Assembly: GCA_963556495.2 (NCBI GenBank)
Contig: OY747705.1
Span: forward strand, 36,809,798 to 36,873,797
DNA from: Valencia hispanica
Taxonomy: Eukaryota > Chordata > Actinopteri > Cyprinodontiformes > Valenciidae
Length of the DNA stretch: 64,000 nt
Direction: 5' to 3'
The translations under genes and the position numbers were made by a program. Under the pieces are notes generated by a model. It was given only the letters and a program-made list of their open reading frames with translations. It ran no database searches and was not told the origin of the DNA. Shown here one piece after another: positions 1 through 12,105 of this stretch. Position 1 is the first letter of the stretch; every line of letters begins with the position of its first letter.

Positions 1-515
1 GCAGGAACCAGAGAGGGAAGAATGACGGACGAACCAGCAAGTAGTGAGTGAATGAGAACCGAATATATACTGAGGAGGAGAGTGAAGAGTGAACACGGAA
101 GGAGCAGGAGACCAATTAGTGAAAGCGGTTGCAGCTGAGAGGGAGTGAGCAGGTGAAAGTAATTAACTGGGACAGGAGGTAAAATGGCTGGGAGACAGAA
201 GACTGTAAAGAAACTAGAAAGGATAATAAGTCTAAGGAGAAATCTACAGGAAACAGTGGAGAACAGAAGGAAGAAATAAATAAAGAGATAAAGGAAACAC
301 AAATGGGAAGGTGGACATAGACAAAGGTGAAAAAACATCTACAGAACCCAGGGAGTGCCAGAATACAAAAATATAATTACACTGAAGGAAAACTACTAAC
401 TTAAGACACAAACAGGAGGAGCAACACAAGAGGGCACCTTGGGGTAAAAAGGGGAAGAAAACCAAGTGGAAGGAAAAACTTAAACTTGCTACACAAAATC
501 CAAAGACCATGACAA
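1..515. repeat. Diverged interspersed repeat, left member of an inverted pair
   Basis: This segment is recognisably the reverse complement of about 3405-3910. Shared blocks include GGAACCAGAGAGGGAAGA, GAACCAGCAAGT, AAGCGGTTGCAGCTGAGA and AGTGGAAGGAAAAACT, in the same order with substitutions and indels between them. It carries no supportable gene. The two copies are too diverged for a recent transposon, and no terminal repeat or target duplication is visible because the left end may lie outside the window. I do not recognise the family. Confidence 0.6.
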
Positions 516-1120
516 TCAGGCCCTGCTACTTTCTTGTAGATTGCTTCTATTGGAAAATACCCGGGGAACAATCTGGTGGACTAATCTCTAGTATTTCGGG
601 CCCTTTACAATTCCTGTTAAGAGTTGTATCTTGTGAAATATTCATTCAGCTCATTTGTTCTGTTCTTTTTTACTACAAAACTATACAACAGAACTGCAAC
701 TGAATCGTGCAGTTTGTCACAAACTCCATAAAAGATCTGAAATGAATCTTTTCATGTTCAAGACTAACCAACAACATCCATATTTGAGCTAACACACAGA
801 GAATATGTGTCAGAGTGACCCTGCTATCCTTTATTGTAGTAGGAGAAGAAATTTTGGCAGGTGAAGTTTGGATTCACTAGTGTTCAATTAAAAATAAAGT
901 TGCTACTCCCTGTTACATGTTCTACAAAATGGCCCATTGGCTAAAGCTTGTCAGTGTATTCTAATGTCTTGGTCCTGTTGTTTGCATGTATTTATGTATT
1001 TAATTTATTAAACAGGAAAATATTAAAACAAACGGGCCTGACTCAGTTTAAAACTGCTTTTCAGCAGGTTCCTGTTCTGCAGAACATATAACTCAGACAC
1101 ACTATCATAAATACTAAAAC
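516..1120. other. AT-rich spacer, no gene seen
   Basis: No open frame with protein-like composition and no repeat structure is seen up to about 1000. From there to about 1120 the sequence probably belongs to the 3' untranslated end of the LINE fragment that follows on the minus strand. Confidence 0.4.
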
Positions 1121-1177
1121 CACAATGAACAATCATACAATCACATACAATACAAAGAGAAGCATCACGAGGAGAAA

Positions 1178-3120
1178 TTATGAAGCCACCTTCTTTAGTG
1201 GTTGCAGGTCCATTTGTCCATTTGTGTCAGATCTAGTGGCACACTCGGACCTTGAGCTGCATTTTGGGACCAACGCGGTAAGGCCTATTGAGGTGTGTCC
1301 ATTTATTATTTGATAATAAAGTTTAATTCCATGAAATGAAAGAAGTTTATTTCTCAAAATATGGTGATTAACTGTATCAAAGGCTTTCCAAAAATCTATA
1401 AATACAACTCTAGTAATATGAACCTTGTTTAAAGACGCACATATCTGCTCTGTTAAAAGCACCAAAGCTGACATAGTTGACCGGAAGGGTCGAAAACCAT
1501 GTTGGCAGTCACTGAGCAGGTTGTTATTCTCGGGGGAAGTGATTAATTGATTATGTAGTATTTTTTCAAGTAACTTAGAAACAGAGAATTGCAATTGGAT
1601 GGTAGATGGAGACATCAGTGGGATCATCAGACTTGAAAATAGGGGTGATTTGGGCTGATTTCCACAAGGCAGGAAACACTGATTGCCTAATACAGAAATT
1701 AAGTAGATGATGGAATAGTGGTATAAGAGTACTGGCATGTGTTTTCAGAAAAGTCATGTTCAGGTTATTTACATCAGAGGCATAGGAGACATTCAAAGAA
1801 CACAAAATATTATTTAAATAATTTTGTGAGATTTATTAAAAGAGAATTGTTGAGATGCAGCTGATGCTAATGGGAGCAGTAAATCTAGAGCAGTGGTCCC
1901 CAACCTTTTTTTCGCCACGGACCGGTTTAATTTAACTTTTAAGGTGTGGCGGATAAATGATAACGGACGGTATAACAATAGACGTAAATCCAATGTGTAT
2001 TTGCAGCTTTATTAACAGCGTCCTCCTAACACTTTGAGCAGACAACATAACACGAGTAACACTCAGCCCCTTAACGCTCTCTGGTCGCCATGGTAACATG
2101 TAAACATACCTTTAATAATTCAAGATTTAACACAAAAACAAATACAAAGTGCATGAAAAATCTAACTCACCACAAAGCTGAATCAGTGAGAGCCTTGGGC
2201 CTTATCCCCTTTCCAAAGAAACGATCGAGAGACATTTGTTTTCTATCCATCTTGCTAGCTTGTGGGATTAATTTTAGCGGTAACTATCACGTGACCAATA
2301 CAAGCCTCTTGACGTGTCAAGAATGAGCCATGTAACGGAGATATCTGGTCCTTTTTCAAAATAAAACAGCGGTCACCCTCAGATAATAAATAAAACGGAA
2401 ATACTAGAAGTTATTTATTCTTTCTGTGTGGCCCGCGGCCCGGTACCACATGACCCATGGCCCGGTATCGGTCCGTGGCCCGGGGGTTTGGGACCACTGA
2501 TCTAGAGGATAATTCATGTACAGATGCAATAAAATCCTCATTATAAGAATGAAAATTTTTATCATGATCAGTAAGGAGAGTACCATTTATGGATATTTGA
2601 AAACTGCTTGTGGATTTAGATTTGTTTTCGATCGTTATAGATTTGATTGTTTGCCACAAAGTTCTTGGTTTTGAAACTGCTAGATTAATTTGATTCTCAT
2701 AGTAAGGCTGTTTGGCTTCACACAATTCAAAATTACATTTGTTTCTGATCTGTGTGAAAATAAACTTTGCCTCAGATGTTTTTAATGATCTGTATGCTTT
2801 AAGAGAGGTGGCCTTCTGTTTTAAGAGTTGCAAAATTTCAGAGGTTACCTAAGGTACTTTATTCTGTTTAATGTGAATTTTACAAATATAAGTAAACTTT
2901 TGCTGTATAGTTTCTACTGTTTTGTGAAAATTTGACAGAATATGGTCAGGATTGTACAGTGCCATCTCATTACTCCAATCACTATCAGCTAATTCAGTAT
3001 TAAACTGTGCCAGTTTTGAGTTTGGTATTTTAACAGCGTGATTATTTTTATGAGATCGTGGTTGTTCCCTAATAACTTTGCTTGTAGAGTGGCCACTTTC
3101 TTTATATGGATCCAGGATTT
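1178..3120 (-). pseudogene. Degraded LINE ORF2 (reverse transcriptase), split by a hAT element
   Basis: Read on the minus strand, 3110-2508 and 1890-1178 give a broken non-LTR retrotransposon ORF2. The upstream part is the linker that precedes the reverse transcriptase, including FIFTQIRNKCNFELCEAKQP. The downstream part includes FPALWKSAQITPIFK, a HGFRPFRST-like fingers block and motif A as FWKAFDTVNHHIL. Stops and frameshifts interrupt it, and the catalytic YADD block and everything beyond are missing or unrecognisable. The intact 609-bp insertion at 1891-2499 separates the halves. It belongs to the CR1/L2/jockey-like group, clade uncertain. It is clearly dead. Confidence 0.75.
1891..2499. 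mobile_element. Non-autonomous hAT element with 8-bp target duplication
   Basis: The ends are inverted: CAGTGGTCCCCAACC at the left and GGTTTGGGACCACTG at the right. They are flanked by a perfect 8-bp duplication, ATCTAGAG (1883-1890 and 2500-2507). Eight-base duplications and CAG...CTG ends are the signature of hAT transposons. There is no transposase; the interior includes a GC-rich subterminal region (GGCCCGCGGCCCGGTA and similar). It inserted into the older LINE fragment, so it is younger than that copy. Confidence 0.85.
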
Positions 3121-3404
3121 TCCAATTGAATATAATAATATTCTTACGTTTTTCTTTTTTTTTCTGCTGAAAATACTTCTTGTGGGTAGTGGCAATTGCC
3201 TGTGACTACGTATGTACCACACAACATTTAGTGTATGCAAATATATTAATTCGACAACCAACTCTAATAATTGTCATGAACTTTATTTGGATAACACTTC
3301 CTAAAACATGGTTATAAAGTGCAATAAAGTAATGAAAAATAGGGGAAGATTTTAACAGAAATGTAAATTATACAGATTAATTAGTTATTCAAGTAACTAA
3401 TAAT

Positions 3405-3970
3405 TGTTGGGTTCCTTGGGTGTTTGGGCTTTGGGTTTGAGTTTTTTCCTTCCACTGCGTTTTTGTCTCCCTCTGGTGCTCTTGTGTTTGGTTGCCCTTG
3501 TCTGTGTTCATCTCTTTTCCCAAGTTCCTAATACTTATCCTTTATTAGTCCCAGTTGGTTTTGTTATATTTAATTCCTCTTTAGTATTATCCTCTGTCTA
3601 GTCCTTATGTTTTGCTCCTGGTCTTCCTCCCAGTTTCCCTAGCCATTCTGCCTTCCATCCCAGCTGCTAATTATTTTCACCTGCTCACTCCTTCTCAGCT
3701 GCAACCGCTTCTCTTAATTAGTCCTCGGCTCTTTCTGTTCACATCCTCACTCTCCCTTCAGTATAAATACAGTCCTCACTCAGTCACAACTTGCTGGTTC
3801 GTCGTCACTCTTCCCTCTCTGGTTCCTGGCTTCACTGTTGCCCGTCTGGTTCCTGTTCCGCCGTTGGTTGACCCTCCTGAGTTTCTGTAAGTTCTTTGTT
3901 TTGTTGTCATTAAATCATTCTTATTTTGTATTTTGCTGCCTTTGGGTCCTCCTTAAATCCTACCAAACAT
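3405..3970. repeat. Diverged interspersed repeat, right member of the inverted pair
   Basis: It is the reverse-complement partner of 1-515 (see there). It is C/T-rich on the plus strand and ends near TTTGGGTCC...AACATGACA. A similar tail occurs at about 58350-58385 (TTTGAGTCC...ACATGACA), so these may share a family terminus. No protein-coding signal is seen; the open frames here follow from the pyrimidine-rich composition. Confidence 0.5.
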
Positions 3971-5840
3971 GACAATAATACAGTTACACAAATAGAACAG
4001 AGAAAAAAGTAAAATTTTGCCCTCCTTTTCTGGTTGTTTTCTTCTATCCGTCCAGTTTTTTCTACTTATTTGGTATCCAGATCCAACAGAGAAACCCAGA
4101 CCTCTCTAATTCCATCGACACTCTCCAGCTCCCAAGGAGTTCCTAGGCCAGAAGGGAAATATTGTCCATGCCCAGAAAACCTTCAAAGGGAATTGCTTAG
4201 GAGGCATCCTGATCAGATGCACAAAGTGCTTCATGATAGATAGTTTAGTCTAGCATAAAATAAATGTAATCCCTCGATAGTTGGAACACACTTTGATCCC
4301 TCTATCTCTAAAATTGAGACCCCCGTCTCTGTCTGCCATTCTACAGGTGTCCTATTTCTTCATGCGACAATGAAGATAGCTGTCAATCAAATAGTCTTAC
4401 AATATTAACCCTTGGAGAATCTCAGAACAAATCTCACTGATCTGTTTTACAGCCTTTTTATTAAGTATGTATTATATATTTATGCGTTCAAAAATATAAA
4501 GCAATCAAATTTCATGGAGAATTCTGTGCTATTATTTACTTTGTATCAGTTGGCACAACTCATAACTAAACAAATGATCCTACCAATGACCCATCAGTCA
4601 ATCAATTCAGCAAACAATCCAGTCCCTCAGTAGACTAATTAATCAAGCATCCAATCACAAATAGTTATGCAAAGGCTGATGATGCTCACAAATAAACTTC
4701 CTCTCACTTTAAATTAAATGATGAGAGACTGACAGAGAAAAGATGAATGAATTCTAGTTAGCAAGGGCTTGTTTTGATGACCCGTGTTCAGTTAAATTAT
4801 TGCAATAATGATGCTATGACAGTGATGAATCACTCCTGTTACTATTTTATTAACTGTGTTGATACTTGGAAATGGGCTCAGTGATTATACCAACCTTTGA
4901 CAAGATTTACAAAAAGCAAAACTGAGGTAATTTTTATTGTCTAAAAAAATATGGCAGCTAAAGTCAGTAGAATAAAAACTGAAAACCCAAATTACAGTGA
5001 AGTTGAATATTACAAGATGGAGAACATGGATTGAATTGGAATGGATTTATCCTCATTTGTTCTCATTTTGTCTCTGGGCTATTTATTTCAAGCAGTGAAT
5101 GAGAAAGAGTGGTCTTATTTTCAAGGTAAAAACTGTAAAGAGATTCTAAGGGTATTTCCAATTAAAAACGCTGCAGTCATAAAATACAGGTTTTCAAGAA
5201 ACATTACTTTAGAATTCTTTTAAATAAATTAAAGTAGCTAAATCATTAGTGGCATTTAAACTGTTCAAAACCTATTAGACTTGCATGACATCTTATGCAT
5301 TATTATTCATGCAAGATGCAGAAAGAGAACAGGCTGGCAGATAACTGAGATCAACAATTTTATTGAATAGCACAAGCAAATAAATCTCCTGTCAGTTGAA
5401 CAATAGGTAATTTTAAACAAAGTAATAAATTACATGTTCCTGATTTAAAAACTCACCCCTTACCTTTTTGTCTTGCACTCTGAAAGTTTTTTTTTTCTTC
5501 CATAAAAATGTATCTAATTAATCACAGGGTAGCTGTGAAACATTCATGAATCACGATTAAATAACATTCCTAAATATGACTGAAAAACTAAAATTTTCAG
5601 TGTAAACAACGGAAAAAAGTTGCTTTTGCTCTTTTTTTTTTTTTTAAAGGAAATAAATGAGAGATACATGGAACTTTTGTTCTGAACTCAACAATCACAT
5701 TAACACATGGCCCTTTCAATCTATTTATCTTTTAGCCAGTTGCTAAGCCAAACTAACCGGTTAACATTTTCAGAATTTAAAGCTGACCGTTTCTTAATTA
5801 TACTGGACAACCCTGAGCATCCTCTTCATGGGACTATCCT
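3971..5840. other. AT-rich intergenic DNA, no gene seen
   Basis: Only short open frames occur, none with a recognisable domain. The 60-residue frame at 5041 begins with a hydrophobic stretch resembling a signal peptide, but nothing else supports it. No repeats with clear ends were identified. Confidence 0.4.
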
Positions 5841-5844
5841 TTTT

Positions 5845-8800
5845 TTATTCAATTCAAAAATACTTTATTGATCCCAGAGGGAAATTAAGTGTTGCTGTAG
5901 CTCATATAATTAATTCTTTAAGGAGTTGTTGTATTTGATATTTGTGGGCAGGAAGGATTTCCTGTAGCGGTCTGTATTGCAGCGAAACTGAAGAAGCCTC
6001 CGACTGAAGACGCTCTGTTGTTGTATGACTGTCATGAAGGGGATGCTCAGGGTTGTCCATAATTTTTTTTGATTTTATGAAGAATCCTTCTTTGCATCAT
6101 CATCTCCAGATGTTCCACAGTTGTCCCAAGAACAGAACCAGCCTTCTTTATCAGGTTGTTTAGCCTATTTAAATCCCTGGCTCTGATGCTGCTACCCCAA
6201 CAGATGACGGCTGAAGAGATTACACTCTCCACAACAGACTTGTAGAAGATCTCCAGCATCTTGCTGCAAACCTTGAAGGACCTAAGCTTCCTCCAGAAGT
6301 ACAGTCTGCTCTGTCCCTTCTTGTAGACTGTTTCACTGTTGCGCCTCCAGTCCAGTCTGTTGTCAAGGTGAACTCCAAGGTATTTATACTCCTCAACCAC
6401 CTCCACTTCTTCTGCCATGATGGAAACAGTTTTTGACTTATCCCTGTTTCTTCTGAAATCTAAAATCATCTCCTTTGTTTTGTTCACATTCAAGGTGAGA
6501 CGATTGTTTCCACACCATGTCACAAAGCGGTCCACCAGCTCTCTGTATTCAGCTTCTTGTCCATCTCTGATACACCCGACAATTGCAGAGTCATCTGGGT
6601 ATTTCTGCAGATGACAGGTCTCTGATTTGTACTGGAAGTCTGAGGTGTAAAGAGTGAAAAGGAATGGGGAGAGTACGGTCCCCTGTGGTGCTCCTGTGCT
6701 GCTGACCACCTGGTTTGACATACAATTCTTCAGTCTCTCAAATTGTGGTCTGTTGATTGCTGAGGGCTCCACCTGTGTCTTCAGGAGTTTCTGACAAAGC
6801 AAATCAGTCTGAATTGTGTTAAATGCATTGGAGAAGTCAAAGAACATGATCCTCATAGTGCTGCCTGCTTTGTCCAGATGACAGTGAGTTGGTTGAAGTA
6901 GGTGGATGATGGCATCTTCAACTCCAATTCCACAGCGATAAGCAAACTGCAGTGGGTCCTGATACGTTCTTGTTTGCTTATTCAGGGGGGCCAACAGGAG
7001 TCTCTCCAGGACCTTCGTGATGTGGGATGTCAGGGGAGCAGGTCTATAGTCATTGATTACTGATTGGTGAGTTCTTTTGGGTACTGGAACAAGGCAGGAT
7101 GTCTTCCACAACACTGGAACCTTCTCTTGAGTTAGGCTAAGGTTGAAGAGGTGCTGCAGAATCCCACAGAGCTGCTCAGCACAGGCCTTCAGGACTCTGG
7201 GGCTGACACCATCTGGACCTGCAGCCTTGTTAAGTTTCTCCAGCTGCCTCTTCACCTGACGTTTGGAGACAGACAAGTGGGAGGGAGAGGCAAAGGGGGT
7301 AGCAGCATTTCCTGACTTGGTTGAAGTCAAACTTGTGGAAGCAAAAGAGTCCATGGCTGAGGTGAAGGATAAAACATCCGAAGTGTAACAGGAAAGCTGT
7401 TGATCAGAGGAGAGTGGGATGTCTGTTTGGCTGGGAACAGGAGAGGGGGATGCTGAGCTAGTTCCTGAACTGAACCTGTTGAAGAATATGTTCAGTTCAT
7501 TGGCTCTGTCCAGACTTCCATCTATCCAATCCTTCCTGTCCTTAAAGCCTGTGATTTTTCTCATTCCTGACCAGACATCTCTGATATTGTTCCTCTGTAG
7601 TTTGTTCTCCAGCTTCTTCCTGTATGCCTCCTTGCTGTCTCTGATCTTGACCTTAAGTTGCTTCTGTATACTCCTCAATAATTCCCTGTCTCCCTCCCTG
7701 AAGGCTCTTTTTTTTTCTTGTTTAGCAGTTCCTTCAGGTCACTGGTAATCCAGGGTTTGTTATTAGGGAAGCATCTCACTGTTCTGGTGGGGATGATGTT
7801 GTCCACACAGAAGTTTATATAGTCAGTCACACACTCAGTCATGGCATTGATGTTCTCTCCATGTGCTTGGCAAAGAATCATCCAGCATGTGGTTGCAAAA
7901 CAACCCTGCAGGGCTTCTTCAGCTTCCTGTGACCATTTTCTCACAGTTCGTTTTGACACAGGTTGCCTCTGAACAAGTGGTTTATATTCTGAACAGAGAA
8001 AAACAAGATTGTGATCTGATTTTCCCAGAGGAGGTCTTGGTTTGGACATGTATGAATCCTTTACATTTGCATAAAACAAATCCAAGGTCCTGTTTTCTCT
8101 TGTAGAGCAGCTGACAAACTGTTGAAATGTGGGAAGTGTAGTAGAGAGCGAGGCATGATTAAAATCACCAGATATTGCCACAAATGCATTGGGGTGTCTG
8201 TAGCTTAGCAACAACGGAACTGATGACATCACATGCAGTGTCGGCAACGGCTGAAGGTGGAATGTAAACAACTGCCAAAATTACACTGAACTCTCTTGGT
8301 AAATAATATGGACGAAAAAACTCACTGCCAAGAGTTCGACATCTGGGCTGCAGAGACGACACTTCACAGTAACATGTCCTGGATGACACATCTGTTATTG
8401 ACAAGCACTGCTACTCCACCACCTTTTCTTTTTCTGCTAATCTTCAGAGCTCTGTCTACTCGTACAGTCAGGAAGCCTGGCAGACAGACGTTTGAGTCGG
8501 GGATATGATCCAGCAGCCACGTCTCAGTAAAACACATAACACTGCATTCACGGTACTCTGGCTGAGTCCTTGTAAGGGCTTGGAGTTCATCCATCTTGTT
8601 AGCCCGTGATCTTACGTTGCCCATTATGATCGATGGAAGAGATGGCTTGAACTTCCTCTTTCTCGGTCTCCTTTTTGCTCCTGCTCTGCATCCACGTCTC
8701 CTCCTTATCAACTCATCAGGGATTTGTGGCTTCAATTGAGGTATTATTTCAGCTTTTGCGATGTTAATCAGCTGCTCCCGGCTGTAATCCACATTGTTGC

Positions 8801-8870
8801 CATGGTTACGCATCATAACAAATTGTCAAAATGGGAAAAATTTACAGCAAAAATCCTTCCTTTTTCACAG
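5845..8870 (-). mobile_element. LINE (L2/CR1-type), nearly full ORF2 region, inactivated
   Basis: A non-LTR retrotransposon in minus orientation. Its 3' end is the motif AATACTTTATTGATCCCAGA near 5860-5880, the reverse complement of the usual 3' tail of fish LINEs of this type. Endonuclease and reverse transcriptase coding sequence follows up to about 8816. No ORF1 with an esterase is visible upstream, so the copy is probably 5'-truncated. No target duplication was found, as is usual for this group. Confidence 0.8.
6047..8816 (-). pseudogene. LINE ORF2 pseudogene: endonuclease plus reverse transcriptase
   Basis: In life ORF2 nicks target DNA and copies the LINE RNA into it. Reading from 8816 leftward, the apurinic-type endonuclease domain shows CFTETWLLD, ISGDFNHA and GKSDHNLVF. 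The reverse transcriptase follows in a long open frame (7678-6047) with AAGPDGVSPRVL, motif A FFDFSNAFNTIQ, motif B GAPQGTVLSPFLFTLY and motif C as YPDDSAIVG. YPDD keeps both aspartates but has lost the usual alanine or serine. At least two frameshifts break the gene, one near 8365-8400 and one in an A/T homopolymer near 7705-7715. It is a dead copy; the RT domain itself is still largely open. Confidence 0.85.
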
Positions 8871-9440
8871 CACCAAAAACTAGAAAGTATACAGATCAAA
8901 AAAATGCAATCTTCTTTAAGAAAAAAGAGGAACCAATGTACAAAAAAACAAAACTTAATATGTAGCCAACAGAGCCTCTCCAACATGCAGCCACCCAGAG
9001 CAGCGCAATTCTAGAATGTGTCCTTTCTGGCAGTGTGGCACTCAGAATTGGTGTCTGAGTCCCAAGTACAAGCCCAACTGATTTACTTTCACAAGTGGAG
9101 CAATTACAGCTTTTGCTATAGTACTGCACTTGATATATATGTGTGAAAAAATCTTTATGAATTGCTGTGGGTTTCATGTTCTGATGTTATGGACATGGAG
9201 ACAGAAAATAAAGGGAAAGAATGAAGAAGAGGGGTAGGAAACAAAAATTAAAGAGAAGCTGAGTTGAAAATACAAGAGAGGAAGGGGAACAAAGAAAACA
9301 AAAGACAACATCAAAGTCTGCCTCCATACCCCCAGGACGGCGAGAGAAGGGGAAAAACAAAAAAGAACATCGACAAAACAAACCAAACGATGTGAACTAA
9401 GAACTACACAACCACATCGCACATAATTAGATATGAAAAT
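8871..9440. other. No gene seen
   Basis: A purine-rich stretch (about 9190-9380) gives spurious cysteine- and phenylalanine-rich frames on the minus strand. No domain, terminal repeat or tRNA-like structure is recognisable. Confidence 0.35.
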
Positions 9441-9449
9441 ACAACAACG

Positions 9450-9745
9450 TCACTGAAAAAACCATGGTACCGATTAATCAAGATCTAATAATGATAACCT
9501 CAATAGTCCCACTTTAGCTAAATCATACAGTTACTCCTTCTCCAGTCACTATCAATATGGCACTTTTAAATATTTGCTCTCTGCTGAACAAAACTTTTAT
9601 CATCAACGATCTGATTTTAGACCATACTCTTGATTATTTTTAACGGAAACGTGGCTGAGTAGAAATGCCCCTGTTGTTCTTAAAGAGGCCTCCCCACCAA
9701 ATTTTAACTTCACTTATTCCACGAAGAGTAGCAAAAGGGTATGGA
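9450..9745 (+). mobile_element. Short L2 LINE fragment (start of ORF2)
   Basis: This is a clear diverged copy of the 16295-16540 part of the intact L2 element. It shares the blocks ATCAATATGGCACTTTTAAAT-like, CTCTCTGCTGAA and GAGGCCTCCCCACCAAATTT in order. It covers the beginning of the endonuclease (up to the ETW region) and is cut off on both sides. Stops such as TTATTTTTAACG in place of the open frame show it is not coding. Confidence 0.8.
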
Positions 9746-9867
9746 AGCATATGTGTAACATAAATCAAATTAAAATGGACTAGCAGAAATGCTAGCCCAA
9801 TTTTATAATCATCCTACTGTCCCTACTGTCTTTCCCTGTCTGCTTCTATAAAATTATTTTGCATCTC

Positions 9868-11286
9868 AAGGCAAGGCAAGGCAATTTTATTTGTATAGCA
9901 CACTTTCAACAGCAGGGCAATTCAAGGTGCTTTACATGATTTGGTGATTTGAAAGAAACACATAAAAGAAACACACATTATACATGATACACAATAAAGC
10001 AAGAGAAAAATAAAAAAAAGCAAGAGAGCATGAACACATTTCATTTATATAACATCAAGCATTTACTCAAAGGCAATTCTAAACAGATGGGTTTTTAGTC
10101 TCGATTTAAAGCAGTTCAGAGTTTCAGCAGCTCTACACTCGTCAGGAAGTCTGTTCCAGATAAGGGGAGCATAGAAACTCAAAGCTGCTTCTCCATGTTT
10201 AGTTCTGAGTCTAGGGATGTTTAGTAGGCTAGAGTTGGAGGACCTGAGTGGTCTTGGTGGTTGGTACCATGACAACAGGTCTTCAACATGTTTTGGTGCT
10301 AAGCCATGTAATGATTTATAAACTAGTAAAAGTATTTTAAAGTCTATTCTCTGAGCTACAGGGAGCCAGTGTAAGGACTTTAGAACTGGGGTGATGTGCT
10401 CTACTTTCCTGGTTCTAGTGAGGACGCGAGCGGCAGCGTTCTGGATCAGCTGCAGCTGTCTGATTGACTTTTTAGGCAGACCTGTCAAGATACTGTTGCA
10501 GTAATCAATCCGACTAAAGATAAACGCATGGATGAGTTTTTCTAGGTCGTGTTGCAAAATCAGTCCTTTAATCCTAGAAATGTTCTTCAGGTGATAGAAC
10601 GCTGACCTTGTTATTGCCTTTATGTGACCCTGGAGGTTCAGGTCTGAGTCCATTACTACACCTAGGTTACGAACCTGATCAGTAGTTTCTAGCTGTATTA
10701 ATTGAAGCTGTGTGCTGACTCTTGATCGTTCCTCCTTGGTCCAAAAATAATCACTTCAGTTTTGTTTCTATTCAGCTGGAGAAAGTTATGGCACATCCAT
10801 CCATTTATTTGGTCAATGCATTGATTTAGGGTTTGAATGGGTTCAGAGTCACCTGGTGACATTGTAATGTAGAGCTGAGTGTCATCCGCATAGTTATGGT
10901 AGCTAATGTTATTGGTCGCTATAATCTTGCCTAGTGGGAGCATGTAGATATTAAATAAGAGGGGCCCCAGGATGGAGCCCTGGGGCACCCCACATGTGAT
11001 TTCTGTTCGTTCTGATGAAAAGTTTCCTATTGAAACATAGAAGTCCCTGTTCTTTAGGTAAGACTCAAACCAGCCAAGTACTGTACCAGAGAGTCCGACC
11101 CAGCTCTCCAGTCGTTCCAATAAAATATCATGATCAACAGTGTCAAATGCTGCACTGAGGTCCAACAGAACCAGCACTGTGGTTCTTCCACAGTCTGTAT
11201 TTATGCGGATGTCATTAAATACTTTGACGAGGACAGTCTCGGTGCTGTGGTGAGCGCGGAAACCAGACTGAAAAGCATCAAAACTG
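9868..11286 (-). mobile_element. L2-type LINE copy A, 5'-truncated
   Basis: It is in minus orientation. The 3' end is the block GGCAAGGCAATTTTATTTGT near 9870-9895, shared almost base for base with copy B at 51980. The copy ends abruptly at about 11286, inside the fingers region of the reverse transcriptase, where another LINE fragment in opposite orientation begins. It is a typical 5'-truncated insertion. Confidence 0.85.
10063..11285 (-). pseudogene. LINE ORF2 C-terminal part (reverse transcriptase)
   Basis: Two open frames on the minus strand together give the C-terminal half of ORF2. Frame 11177-10698 has motif [17 protein letters not shown], motif [17 protein letters not shown] and motif C YADDTQLY. 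Frame 10653-10063 has the thumb and C-terminal region, with FSRIDYCNSILTGLPKKS and SLHWLPVAQRIDFKILL. A frameshift near 10690-10740 separates them. All three catalytic motifs are intact, but the endonuclease is absent because of 5' truncation, so it cannot work alone. Confidence 0.85.
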
Positions 11287-12105
11287 TGTTCACCTTAACA
11301 ATAACCTGGACTGGAGCCACAACACTAATGCTCTTTACAGGAAGGATCATAGCAGACTCTACCTGCTGAGGAGATTGAGGTCTTTTGGAGTCCTACAGTG
11401 GCGTATCTACAGCTGAGAGGAAGAGGTTGGATAACCTCATCAAGAAGGCCAGCTCTGTTCTAGGATGCCCCCTGGATCCAGTGCAGGTGGTGGGAGACAG
11501 AAGGACTCTGGCCAAACTAACATCAGTGATGGACAGAGTATCCCACCCCATGCGTGAAGCTATTGCTGAGCTGGAAGGAAAGCTCCTTCAGTGACAGACT
11601 GCTGCATCCTAGGTGCATGAAGGAGCGTTTTCACTCCCTCCCAGCAGCTGCTAGACTCTACAACCAGAACTGCTCCCAACAAACCCAATAATGTCTACAT
11701 CCCTGCTGCAATTTGCATTATTTTTCTCCCTTCAAGTAACATTTCCGCTGATGTTATTTGCACATCTTTTTTTCACAGTTTATATTTTGGTAACTTCTTG
11801 TATATAATACATTTACTTCTTAATGCACAACTACACACGCACATTCTCTTAACTCTTTAAAAAAAATCTTACTCAGTTGCACATTCAAATCTGAGTATGC
11901 CACTTTATTTTTAATAACTGCACAGTACATTGGTTTTGTAATTTTGTCCCTAATGTACATATGTTATTCTTAATTCAGTTTATTTATACTTTCATACTTT
12001 TCTTGCGTGAATCTAAACACTTCTATTACCTGTAACTTTGCTGCTGTTACAGCTGAATTTCCCCCTTGTGGGACAATAAATGATTATTCTATTATATTGT
12101 TATAA
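11287..12105 (+). mobile_element. LINE 3' fragment (end of ORF2 plus 3' tail)
   Basis: It reads as the last part of an ORF2 related to the LINE at 6047-7678: VHLNNNLDW, then SRLYLLRRLRSFG, then DNLIKKASSVLGCPLDPV and KLTSVMDRVSHPM. It ends with the 3' tail TTTCCCCCTTGTGGGACAAT followed by AAATGATTATTC near 12060-12095. The frame is broken by stops. It abuts copy A head to head at about 11287, so one inserted into or next to the other. Confidence 0.75.

Noticed and set aside
5041..5223. Short ORF with a signal-peptide-like start
   Set aside because: 60 codons in AT-rich DNA, no homology or regulatory context; probably chance.
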